Below are positions 51,947 through 60,006 of a stretch of 64,000 nucleotides of DNA, one piece after another (the stretch's first letter is position 1; each line of letters starts with the position of its first letter). The stretch is from contig NZ_NNRI01000013.1 of assembly GCF_002270415.1 (NCBI RefSeq), positions 496,001-560,000 on the forward strand, in the 5' to 3' direction. Under the pieces are notes generated by a model. That model saw only the letters and a list, made by a program, of their open reading frames with translations. It had not been told where the DNA came from and did not search any database. The translations under genes were made by a program, and so were the position numbers. The stretch is from Mesorhizobium sophorae (GTDB lineage: Bacteria; Pseudomonadota; Alphaproteobacteria; Rhizobiales; Rhizobiaceae).

Positions 51947-53176
51947 ATGACCCTCAGTTGCTTTACCCGAATTCGGCTTAGAGAGAACGGCTTTTGCCGG
52001 GGTACGAACGCAAACGTCGCCACCATCTTCGCCCTGACCTTGCCGATCGTCGTCGGCGCCGCAGGCTTAGGGGTGGAAACCTCCTACTGGTACTACAACA
52101 GCCTGAGGCTGCAGGCGACCGCCGATGCCGCGGCCTATGCCGGCGCGCTCGAACAGATCTCAGGGTCCGACAAGCCGACGATCGTCGCGGCCGCAACCCA
52201 GTCGGCCGCATCAAATGGGCTGGGCTCCGGTACGATCGTCGTCAATACGCCGCCAGCATCCGGGCCGAACACGGCGAAGAAGGCGGTCGAGGTCATCGTC
52301 GGCCAGAACCTCGACCGGATGTTCACCTCGCTCTTCACGCAGGGCCAGGTTCCCGAACAGGCGAGGGCGGTGGCCCTGATCACAAATGCTTCGAAGGCCT
52401 GCGTGCTCGCGCTCGATCCGTCCGCTTCGCAGGCGGCATTGTTTTCCGGCAACACCAGCGTCAAGCTCATCGGCTGCTCGGTGATGTCCAACTCGATCGC
52501 GTCTGACGCCATCAAGCTTCAAGGCTCGGCGGGGCTCCAGGCCGATTGCCTGATAACGGCGGGCGGCGTCTCTCTCAGCAATCCCGTCACGACCGTCTGC
52601 GCGGCCCCGATCACCCAGGCTTTGCCTGCCGCCGATCCATTTGCCGACCTGCCGGCCCCCGCGGCCTCGAACCCTTGCCAGAACGCCAACAAGTCGACGC
52701 TGAAACCCGGCACCTATTGCAGCGGGCTCAGCCTCAGCGGCACCGTTACGCTGCAGCCCGGCGTCTATGTCATCCAGAGTGGCGATTTCAAGGTGAATGC
52801 GAACGCCAATGTCTCTGGTGACGGCGTCACCATTTACCTCGCTGGCTCCTCGCGCGTGTCGATGAACGGTAACGCCACCGTTTCTTTGAGCGCCCCGACA
52901 TCAGGCACTTATTCCGGCGTGCTGATGTATGGTGACAGAACGAGTACAGGCGGACAGAGCACTTTCAACGGCACGGCCGCTTCGCTGCTGACGGGCGCGC
53001 TTTATTTCCCCAAGCAGCAGGTCAACTATCTCGGCAACTTCTCTGGCCAGAACGGATGCACCCAGGTCGTTGCGGACACGATCCAATGGTCCGGCAACTC
53101 AACCATCAGTCAGGATTGCACGAGCCTCGGAATGCGCGACATTCCGGCCACGCAGTCCGTGGCACTGGTCGAGTAG
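51947..53176 (+). CDS. TadG-like Flp pilus-associated protein
   Basis: 409 residues. Near the N-terminus lies the TadG/TadE-type signal (GTNANVATIFALTLPIVVGA, then ETSYWYYNSLRLQATADAAA), typical of prepilin-like proteins with the hydrophobic segment early and the YxxxxxLQxAADAAALA-like motif after it. The central region is rich in Ser/Thr/Gly strands (SLSGTVTLQPGVYVIQSGDF) and looks like a beta-solenoid. It is the first gene of a TadG-TadE-TadE cluster and has a 224-base AT-rich upstream region. Confidence 0.87.
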   Translation: MTLSCFTRIRLRENGFCRGTNANVATIFALTLPIVVGAAGLGVETSYWYYNSLRLQATADAAAYAGALEQISGSDKPTIVAAATQSAASNGLGSGTIVVNTPPASGPNTAKKAVEVIVGQNLDRMFTSLFTQGQVPEQARAVALITNASKACVLALDPSASQAALFSGNTSVKLIGCSVMSNSIASDAIKLQGSAGLQADCLITAGGVSLSNPVTTVCAAPITQALPAADPFADLPAPAASNPCQNANKSTLKPGTYCSGLSLSGTVTLQPGVYVIQSGDFKVNANANVSGDGVTIYLAGSSRVSMNGNATVSLSAPTSGTYSGVLMYGDRTSTGGQSTFNGTAASLLTGALYFPKQQVNYLGNFSGQNGCTQVVADTIQWSGNSTISQDCTSLGMRDIPATQSVALVE

Positions 53177-53181
53177 CCGCC

Positions 53182-53622
53182 ATGGAACGCCGATCGATGC
53201 CGATGCTGCACGATAAAGCCGGGGTTGCCGCGGTCGAGTTCGCGATGGTCCTGCCCTTCCTGTGCGTGGCGCTGCTCGGCATCGCCGATGGCTGGTCCTA
53301 TATGACGAACTCGATGTCGATGCGCGCCGGCGTGAAGACCGCCGCGAACCTGGTCATGGGAGGATCGACCAATGATACGGCGACCCAGGCTGTTGCCATT
53401 TCGAGCTGGGAGAAACGGCCCTCGGATGGCCAGGTCACGCTAAGCCGGATTTACATGTGCGGGACGACCGTGGTCGACGCTTCGGCCTTGTGCAGTGGGC
53501 CGAAGGTGCCATCGGTCTATGTTCAGATCCAGGCATCGGCCACCTGGGTGCCGCCCTTCACCTTCGGCGTTTTTTCCGGCTCCAGCGTCATCGGCCACTC
53601 GGAGGTTATCCGTGTCCGCTAG
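53182..53622 (+). CDS. TadE-like protein, first copy
   Basis: 146 residues. The TadE segment is DKAGVAAVEFAMVLPFLCVA with the conserved Glu at position +5 of the hydrophobic helix, characteristic of pseudopilins processed by the TadV peptidase. The C-terminal part holds two Cys that may form a disulfide (YMCGTTVVDASALCSG). The start (ATG 53182) lies 5 bases after the TadG stop. It overlaps the next TadE gene by 11 bases. Confidence 0.87.
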   Translation: MERRSMPMLHDKAGVAAVEFAMVLPFLCVALLGIADGWSYMTNSMSMRAGVKTAANLVMGGSTNDTATQAVAISSWEKRPSDGQVTLSRIYMCGTTVVDASALCSGPKVPSVYVQIQASATWVPPFTFGVFSGSSVIGHSEVIRVR

Positions 53623-54016
53623 GGCAGGCGCATTCAGACGGGATCGATCGGGTGGCGCCGGGTTGGAATTCGCGCTGATCGCGCCCTTTCTCATCATGCT
53701 GCTGTTCGGGATCTTCGCCTTCGGCTGGGCTATGAACTCGGTGTCCAGCGTTCGCTATACGCTGGAGACATCATCACGCTCGTTGCAGCTTCAGAACACG
53801 CTGACCCAGGCCGACATCCAATCCATCGCCACACAGAAATTGCAGGCCCTGGGTTTGAAGGATGTGAACGTCACGATCGCCATCGATCCGGCGAGCGGTG
53901 GCTTCCGCATGGCGCATCTGACCGCAACCTATGCCTTCGCCATCAACTTCCCCTACTTCAGCGATTTCCCGATCAACTACGCGACCACCGTTACCGTGCC
54001 GCTGGTCGGCAGTTAG
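53612..54016 (+). CDS. TadE-like protein, second copy
   Basis: 134 residues from a GTG preceded by GGAGG. DRSGGAGLEFALIAPFLIML is the TadE processing and helix signature with its Glu. The remainder (VRYTLETSSRSLQLQNTLTQ and onward) matches the periplasmic part of TadE proteins. Overlap with the upstream TadE gene indicates translational coupling. No tadA, tadB, tadC, rcpA or prepilin peptidase is present here, so the cluster depends on a motor encoded elsewhere. Confidence 0.87.
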   Translation: MSARAGAFRRDRSGGAGLEFALIAPFLIMLLFGIFAFGWAMNSVSSVRYTLETSSRSLQLQNTLTQADIQSIATQKLQALGLKDVNVTIAIDPASGGFRMAHLTATYAFAINFPYFSDFPINYATTVTVPLVGS

Positions 54017-54615
54017 GCGCGTGGTCTGCCTAGTGTGGGCTTTTGGCGTGACGCAAGACGGGTACGGTTCTCAGGGCTATTGCGTCAAGACGCACGCGAT
54101 TGATTGGTGTCACAGCGGCGAGCAGCACGATACCGACTTCAACGAGCAGCAGACGACAAACATACGCCCTGCGCGGGTTGCAGGGCGGCAGACACAGCGT
54201 GCATCAGTGTTTTTGCCCGGCGCCGCCCCGGCGACGGGCTCGTCTCCATTCCGTATCAGCGACCGCCAGCCTGCCGCGCGCGGGCGCGAGATTGTTGGCT
54301 GGACTTCTTATCCTTACCGCTCGCCGGGTACGGGGCTCAACCTTCACCTGCTCGGAACGAGGCCGTCCAATGCTACGGTAACTTACCTGCCCGATTCTTG
54401 ATCGTTGCCTCGCTCCAGCGATCAATCTTCGTCGGGAGGAACTAGCGTGACCTCGGTGGCTCCGTGACCTCGGTGGCTCATCGATGTCAGCGCACTTTGG
54501 CCGCCGCGGTCAACCTCCACCGCCTTGCAATGACGCCAAGCGCAAGAGGCTCATCGGGAGCCAGCTTGGTTCCCGCCGACGCACAAGGGTGATCAAAGCT
54601 TTGAGGGCATAAGAC
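54017..54615. other. Gene-poor region between the Tad cluster and the decarboxylase
   Basis: 599 bases. Several frames of 70-156 codons are open, but none has a recognisable family, a consistent start or normal codon use. A perfect 13-base direct repeat, TGACCTCGGTGGC, occurs at 54448 and again at 54464 (with TCCG between). I see no tRNA, insertion-sequence end or terminator that I would defend. It may be decayed sequence. Confidence 0.45.
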
Positions 54616-55275
54616 ATGCTGGGACGCACGAACATTCAGCTCAAAATGCGCGCTCTGATTGTCGATGACGAGCTGGCGAAGCCAGGCAGCTCACGCGGGC
54701 GTGCCGTAGCAGAACTGGTGGAGGAGTTTCGCCACCAGAACGTAGGGGTCGCTGAAGCAACCTCATATGAGGACGGCCTGGCGATCGTGAACTCGGATGC
54801 CGGCCTGCACTGTTACTTCGTGGATTGGACGCTGGGAATGAACGACGAGGGCAGTCACGCTGCAGCGACCGAGGTGCTGCGCGCCATCCGGGCGCGCAAC
54901 TCGCGAGCACCTGTGTTTCTCATGGCCGACCGTGATACCAGGGCTTCGATGACAGTCGAGGCGATGCAGCTCGCCGATGAGTTCGTTTGGATGCTGGAGG
55001 ACACGGCGACGTTCGTTGCCGGCCGGGCGCTCGCAGCAATCCGGCGGTATCTGGCACAACTTCTGCCGCCGTTTACTGATGCACTTTTGCGTTACAGCCA
55101 GTCTGACGAGCACTCCTGGTCGGCGCCCGGCCATCAGGGCGGAATTGCCTTTGCCAAGTCGCCGATAGGGAGGGTATTCTTCGATTTCTTTGGTGAGAAC
55201 CTATTCAGAACCGATAGCGGGATAGAAAGGGGCAATCTCGGCTCACTTCTCGATCACAGCGGTGAAGCAGAGTGA
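54616..55275 (+). CDS. Orn/Lys/Arg decarboxylase, N-terminal part (gene split by frameshift)
   Basis: 219 codons. Residues 11-130 (MRALIVDDELAKPGSSRGRA and onward) are the receiver-like wing domain of bacterial Orn/Lys/Arg decarboxylases, and WSAPGHQGGIAFAKSPIGRV and DHSG begin the PLP domain. The frame ends 13 bases beyond the point where homology moves to the +1 frame (DHSG, then VKQSEAFIARVFG). GAGGG precedes the ATG. On its own this fragment lacks the PLP lysine. A single indel around 55255-55262 explains the split; sequencing error cannot be excluded. Confidence 0.85.
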   Translation: MLGRTNIQLKMRALIVDDELAKPGSSRGRAVAELVEEFRHQNVGVAEATSYEDGLAIVNSDAGLHCYFVDWTLGMNDEGSHAAATEVLRAIRARNSRAPVFLMADRDTRASMTVEAMQLADEFVWMLEDTATFVAGRALAAIRRYLAQLLPPFTDALLRYSQSDEHSWSAPGHQGGIAFAKSPIGRVFFDFFGENLFRTDSGIERGNLGSLLDHSGEAE

Positions 55276-56932
55276 GGCCTTCATCGCCCGCGTCTTCGGT
55301 GCAGATCTATCCTACTCTGTGCTCAATGGCACGTCGGGATCCAATCGGACCATCTTCATGGCCTGCGTGGGCGAGAATCAGTTCGCGCTTTGCGACCGAA
55401 ACTGCCACAAATCGATCGAGCAGGGGCTGGTGCTTTCCGGCGCCATACCGATCTACATGACCCCGACGCGCAACCGGTACGGGATCATTGGGCCGCTACG
55501 GCGCGACAGCTTCAAGCCTGAGGCAATCGCCGCTGCTGTCGCCTCCCACCCGTTGCGCGCGCAGGCAAAGGGCGACAAGCCTGTCTACGCGGTCGTCACG
55601 AACTGTACCTACGACGGCATGTGTCTCAATGCCGAGGCAGCCGAGGCCGAGCTGGGCAAAACCATTGACAGGTTGCACTTTGATGAAGCGTGGTATGGCT
55701 ATGCCCGCTTCAATGCCATGTACGCCGGTCGCCATGCGATGCGGGGCGACCCTAAGACCCGTGCCAAGGATGGTCCCACACTTTTCGCTACGCACTCGAC
55801 GCACAAACTGCTGGCGGCGCTGTCTCAGGCGTCCTTCATCCACATACGCAACGGGCGTAATCCCGTTGAACACAGCCGCTTCAACGAATCCTTTGTAATC
55901 CAGGTGACGACGTCACCGCTTTATTCGCTGTTCGCGTCGAACGAAGTCGGCGCTGCAATGATGGACGGTGAAAGTGGCCGGACGCTTACCCAGGAGGTCA
56001 TCAGAGAGGCAGTGGATTTCCGCATGGCGCTGGCAAAGGTGCATCGCCACTTTGCGGGCAGGGACGAGTGGTTCTTCCATCCCTGGAACGCCCCGCAAGT
56101 TCGCGACACGAAGACCGGTGCAATGGTCGACTTCGCCGATGCCGACCGCGACCAGCTGGCCAACGACCCGGAGGCCTGGGTCCTTGAACCTGGCGCAGCG
56201 TGGCACGGATTCGCCGACCTTGAGGAGAACTGGTGTATGCTTGATCCCATCAAGGCAGGCATCGTTACGCCGGGCATGGGTGACGACGGCAAACTGCTGG
56301 AGCGGGGCATTCCGGCCCCCGTGGTGTCTGCCTATCTCGGCCGCAATGCCACGATACCCTCACGCACGACTGACTTCATGGTGCTGTGCCTCTTCACCAT
56401 GGGCATAACGAAGGGCAAGTGGGGCACACTGATCAGCACGCTGCTGGACTTCAAGACCGACTACGACGCGAACGCGCCGCTTTCACAGGTACTGCCGGCA
56501 ATCGTCGCAGTCGCGCCGGATCGCTACCGCGACATGGGCCTCCGCGATCTTGCTGACGAGATGTTCGAGGCGATGCGGGCGATGCGCGTAGATGCGCTTC
56601 AGGCCGCCGCCTTTGGAAACCTGCCCGAGATCGTGACGACGCCGCGTGCCGCATTCCAGCAGCTGCAGAGCGGGAATGCCGAGCTGCTCGAGTTGGACAA
56701 GACTGCGGGCCGTGTCACCGCGGTCGGGATCATGCCGTACCCGCCCGGCATACCCATCGTGATGCCCGGTGAGCGCATGGGCCCGGTTGACGGCCCTTGG
56801 CTCTCGTTCATCCGTGCCCTTCAGGAATGGGGCGAGCGCTTCCCCGGCTTCGAAAAGGAGGTCGAGGGCGCCGTACACAAGCAAGGCGGTTACCACATCT
56901 GGTGCTTGAATGAGGCACACAACCCGCTTTGA
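55262..56932 (+). CDS. Orn/Lys/Arg decarboxylase, catalytic and C-terminal part (gene split by frameshift)
   Basis: 556 codons from a GTG. The fold type I PLP core is intact: LNGTSGSNRT, RNCHKSIEQGLVLSGA, HFDEAWYGYARF (Asp for the PLP ring) and ATHSTHKLLAALSQ, with Lys182 as the Schiff-base lysine. The C-terminal domain (GIPIVMPGERMGPVDGPWLS) is the family's pyramid-like end. Together with the upstream fragment it would make a 770-residue inducible-type decarboxylase producing polyamines or acting in acid stress. The 14-base overlap with the upstream frame could allow coupled translation, but no ribosome-binding site is evident. Confidence 0.85.
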   Translation: MKQSEAFIARVFGADLSYSVLNGTSGSNRTIFMACVGENQFALCDRNCHKSIEQGLVLSGAIPIYMTPTRNRYGIIGPLRRDSFKPEAIAAAVASHPLRAQAKGDKPVYAVVTNCTYDGMCLNAEAAEAELGKTIDRLHFDEAWYGYARFNAMYAGRHAMRGDPKTRAKDGPTLFATHSTHKLLAALSQASFIHIRNGRNPVEHSRFNESFVIQVTTSPLYSLFASNEVGAAMMDGESGRTLTQEVIREAVDFRMALAKVHRHFAGRDEWFFHPWNAPQVRDTKTGAMVDFADADRDQLANDPEAWVLEPGAAWHGFADLEENWCMLDPIKAGIVTPGMGDDGKLLERGIPAPVVSAYLGRNATIPSRTTDFMVLCLFTMGITKGKWGTLISTLLDFKTDYDANAPLSQVLPAIVAVAPDRYRDMGLRDLADEMFEAMRAMRVDALQAAAFGNLPEIVTTPRAAFQQLQSGNAELLELDKTAGRVTAVGIMPYPPGIPIVMPGERMGPVDGPWLSFIRALQEWGERFPGFEKEVEGAVHKQGGYHIWCLNEAHNPL

Positions 56933-57133
56933 TCGTAGTCCGAGCAAATAGATGGCTCGCGCCATTGCATCCGAGCTTCGCCGGCGATTAGCTGCTGGTG
57001 TCAGAAAGTGCCAGGACCCACGAGCTAGGACCGTATTACATTGCCGGGCTCCGTTGTCCGTGTTCCTCTGCCTGGAGGGCTGCCGCGCCTCGGCGTCAAT
57101 TGTCGGTTCGCATAGGTCGGTGCTGCGGGTTCG

Positions 57134-57508
57134 CTAGCCCGATACCCTTCGCCAGCCCGATACCCAGGGTGCATAACCACTTGCCTTCGAGATCCGGCCG
57201 AAAAAGAACTCAGACCAGTCGAAATCGTAGCACTTCTGCTGTTCTTTGCGCGTCGCAGCCACGCCCTCCAGCCCAAACTGGTGATATGTTTTTTCGCTTG
57301 GCAGCCCTGTGTCCACAGCAACCACCAGCACAGGCAGTAGCGGGCAGCTATGTTTGCGCAACCGGCCAGCTATCACTGTAAGGATTGACTGCCAGCCGTT
57401 TGGCAGGTCGCCAAACTTGGCGCTCAACTCTCCATAAGTGGTCTTGCGTCCCACACACGCCGCATGGGCAATGTAGAGGGCGACGTCCAATCGAAATCTA
57501 TCTGACAT
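57134..57508 (-). CDS. Hypothetical protein resembling MGMT/ATL winged-helix domains
   Basis: About 124 residues. ALYIAHAACVGRKTTYGELS and AKFGDLPNGWQSILTVIAGR resemble the helix-turn-helix of alkyltransferase-like (ATL) proteins (T-T-Y-G-E-L and the following helix), and LPVLVVAVDTGLPS occupies the place of the PCHRVI active-site strand. The alkyl-acceptor PCHR motif is absent, so this would be at most an ATL-like DNA-binding protein. Start: ATG at 57508, or GTG at 57520. Confidence 0.6.
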   Translation of the reverse strand: MSDRFRLDVALYIAHAACVGRKTTYGELSAKFGDLPNGWQSILTVIAGRLRKHSCPLLPVLVVAVDTGLPSEKTYHQFGLEGVAATRKEQQKCYDFDWSEFFFGRISKASGYAPWVSGWRRVSG

Positions 57509-57988
57509 TTGGTTTGTCACAAGCTCTATGAAGATCGGGAGCAGTTAGCCTGAATGACCAGCTAGATGGGAACCCTGTGGCACAGCCCGTTGGGTCGCGA
57601 CGCCAAAATTCTTGCTGATTGGTGCCACTGCGCAGATCGTCATGTGCGAATAGTGCATTCGACTTGCCTGGGCGCCGCCTGACGTCGTGTCCCCGCCAAT
57701 TTCTTCATGCTTTGATTAATCGGCTCGGAGGACAGCGGCGCAAAGTTGGATCCCTTTGCGCCGCCGCCTCCTCGACGCAGGTGTCCTGCCGTCAGTCGCA
57801 GGAACAGGATCGCGAAAACACGTCCCAGTTTCCGCCAGCCGTTCAGCGACTGCGGTTGGATCTTTTCCCTGCGTACCGTTTGCATCGATGATTCGTGCGA
57901 ATTGATCTTGCAACGTGCGACAAGTATTTGCGCTTAGCTGCCAAGCTTCATAATGTGAGGGTCGAGCGGGTCCGAGAGGTGTGCGCCA
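57509..57988. other. Gene-poor, probably decayed region
   Basis: 480 bases between the ATL-like gene and an AraC remnant. Short frames only, none recognisable. No insertion-sequence inverted repeat was found by eye. Confidence 0.45.
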
Positions 57989-58148
57989 GTGGTCGAACAG
58001 AGTGCAACGGCCGTTCTAACACCGGCAGCCATACCGACTGCGGTAGGTCTGGCCGCGCGCTTGGCCTCTGCTGAGCTTCCGCGACACAACATCGATCCCG
58101 CGCGGTTGCTGACGCGCGCTGGCCTGTCTGCCTACGCGGCGCGTTCTA
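57989..58148 (+). pseudogene. Truncated AraC-type regulator, N-terminal remnant
   Basis: From a GTG at 57989 the translation reads VVEQSATAVLTPAAIPTAVG then LAARLASAELPRHNIDPARL and LTRAGLSAYAA. This matches the N-terminal start of AraC regulators with an arabinose-binding-like domain (G-I/x-D-P-x-x-L-L-x-x-A-G-L-S). Homology stops abruptly near 58148 at a G/C-homopolymer-rich stretch (CCCCCCCGGGG, GGCGGGGGTGGGGGTGG), and no DNA-binding domain follows. The sequence from there to 58457 has no recognisable gene. A related full-length-type AraC gene lies at the right edge of the window. Confidence 0.6.
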
Positions 58149-58457
58149 ATGGCCCCCCCGGGGTTTGTCGGTGGCGGGGGTGGGGGTGGCTTATGGGGCC
58201 CTGTCAGGCGCGCGATTCGCATCGCCTTCATAGGGTTCAAAGCGAGGCTGGCCGTCTTGCTAGCAGCCTGGCTGCCGAGCCCCTGGGGAAGAAACCAACG
58301 CGAATTTGCGGTGTTGCCGTTCGCACCTGCACCCAGCGAACTCGCTAAGGCGGCCTCGGCCGGTGTCCTCCCTCCCGCAGGTGGGGACGCGCTTGATGGG
58401 CCCCGCAGCGGTGGGAAGTCAGCGCGGTGAGGAGCTAGAGGCCCCCAAATGGAGGGA

Positions 58458-59849
58458 CTAGATCACCAGGAAATCCGCGTTGGTCAGCGCCAGGTTTGCG
58501 GCCAGTGTGGCGAAATGGGTCGAGCCGCCGGCGGCACTGCCGTTGCTGTCATAGTAGAGCCAGCCGGTGTCGGTCTCGTAGATGATGTGGTCGTTGCCGT
58601 CACCCGCAAGGCCAGTTGTGTTCTTGACGAACTGGTCGGCCGTCAGCGTGCCGTTGCCGCCAAGCGCTGCAAAAATGGCGTTATCGACCCGGATAGTGTC
58701 GTCTACCACCGAGAAGTCTGTGATGCGGTCGACATTGCTCGAGGCGTTGAGCGCCGTCGTAAAGACGAAGCTATCGTTGCCGGTGCTGCCGGACAGCGTG
58801 TCGTTGCCGAGCAGGCCGTTGATGACGTTGTTGCCGGAATTGCCGGTGATGACATTGGCGATGGAATTGCCGGTGCCGTTGATCGAGGCCGCGCTGCGCA
58901 GCGCCAGGTTCTCCAGTTCCTGACCGGAGAGGTTGAAGGAAACGTAGGCCTGCACGTTATCAGTGCCCTGGCCATTGGCCTCGATCACGTGATCGCCGGC
59001 ATTGTCGACATAATAGGTGTCGTTGCCGGTGCTGCCGCTCATCGTATCGGCACCGCCGAGACCATTGATGATGTTGTTGCCACTGTTGCCGGTGATGATG
59101 TTGGCAATCGAATTGCCGGTGCCGTTGATGTTGGCAGACCCGAGCAGCGTCAGGTTTTCGACCGAGCCCAATACGTGCGCACTGTCGGAGAGGCTGAAGC
59201 TGATCGACGACTGCACGGTGTCAATACCGGTCGAGCCGGAGACGCTCTCGTTGACTACGTCGTAAGTGCTGTCAACGACATAGGTATCGGACCCACTGCC
59301 CCCGACCATCGTATCGATGCCCGTGCCGCCGTTGAGGTAGTCGTTGCCGGCCATCCCGCTGAGATAGTCGTTGCCGGCCATCCCGCTGAGATAGTCGTTG
59401 CCGTCTTCGCCATAGGCGATGTCGTTGCCGGCGTAGCAGTAGATCGTGTCGTTGCCACCGAAGCCGTCAAGTACGTCAGCGTAGTCGCTGCCATAAACGG
59501 TGTCGGCGCCGGCCAGCGCTGTCCTAACGATGGCGACGTCATCTGCAGTTGAAGGCGACAGTGCAGCATCTATGATCAAGCTGGCCGGTACGCTGATTCC
59601 AGACACATCGATAAGCAAGTCGGACGACCAGTTGCCATACAGGGAATACTCTGTGACCGTGCCGGTGCGCATCGGAACGCCGTTGATGTCGTAAGCGAAG
59701 CCGTAGCCCCAGAGCGCATCGATGGTACCATCTGAATGACCGGCGGTGAACCCGCCCGAGTTGCCGTAGTAGCTGTCAGCGTAGAGCAGTTTGCTGAAGT
59801 TGAATCCGTTCAACATGTCCAATGGTATATATGTGTCTACGACTGCCAA
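58458..59849 (-). CDS. RTX (hemolysin-type calcium-binding repeat) secreted protein
   Basis: About 463 residues. The N-terminal domain (TYIPLDMLNGFNFSKLLYAD) has no known enzyme motif. From about residue 140 there are many GGxGxDxxx-type nonapeptides (GFGGNDTIYCYAGNDIAYGE, GNDYLSGMA twice, GGTGIDTMVGGSGSDTYVVD), followed by two copies of an 85-residue module containing INGTGNSIAN and ITGNSGNN. The C-terminus NLALTNADFLVI ends in the hydrophobic type of type I secretion signal. The long frame begins at a GTG at 59927; a TTG at 59849 with GGAG 6 bases upstream starts closer to the family homology. The exporter genes lie directly upstream on the same strand. Confidence 0.88.
   Translation of the reverse strand: MAVVDTYIPLDMLNGFNFSKLLYADSYYGNSGGFTAGHSDGTIDALWGYGFAYDINGVPMRTGTVTEYSLYGNWSSDLLIDVSGISVPASLIIDAALSPSTADDVAIVRTALAGADTVYGSDYADVLDGFGGNDTIYCYAGNDIAYGEDGNDYLSGMAGNDYLSGMAGNDYLNGGTGIDTMVGGSGSDTYVVDSTYDVVNESVSGSTGIDTVQSSISFSLSDSAHVLGSVENLTLLGSANINGTGNSIANIITGNSGNNIINGLGGADTMSGSTGNDTYYVDNAGDHVIEANGQGTDNVQAYVSFNLSGQELENLALRSAASINGTGNSIANVITGNSGNNVINGLLGNDTLSGSTGNDSFVFTTALNASSNVDRITDFSVVDDTIRVDNAIFAALGGNGTLTADQFVKNTTGLAGDGNDHIIYETDTGWLYYDSNGSAAGGSTHFATLAANLALTNADFLVI
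59341..59394 (-). repeat. Perfect 27-bp tandem duplication in the RTX gene
   Basis: Bases 59341-59367 and 59368-59394 are identical and encode one extra RTX nonapeptide (GNDYLSGMA). Identity at the DNA level points to a recent in-frame duplication. Confidence 0.95.
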
Positions 59850-60006
59850 GATGATCTCCAATAAATTTGAGGGATTGAGAGTTTCTAGTCTGACCAATAC
59901 CTTTCGCAGGCTGGTCGGTCTTGTCACGTCACGCCAAAAATTTCCGGTTGGCTGCCTAGGGAGCGCCTATGCGACCCATATTCCGGCCCCGGCCAACCGC
60001 GGTGCA

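Noticed and set aside
58149..58430. 93-codon Gly-rich frame beginning MAPPGFVGGGGGGG
   Set aside because: It is produced by a G-homopolymer-rich junction, has no ribosome-binding site and no recognisable domain.
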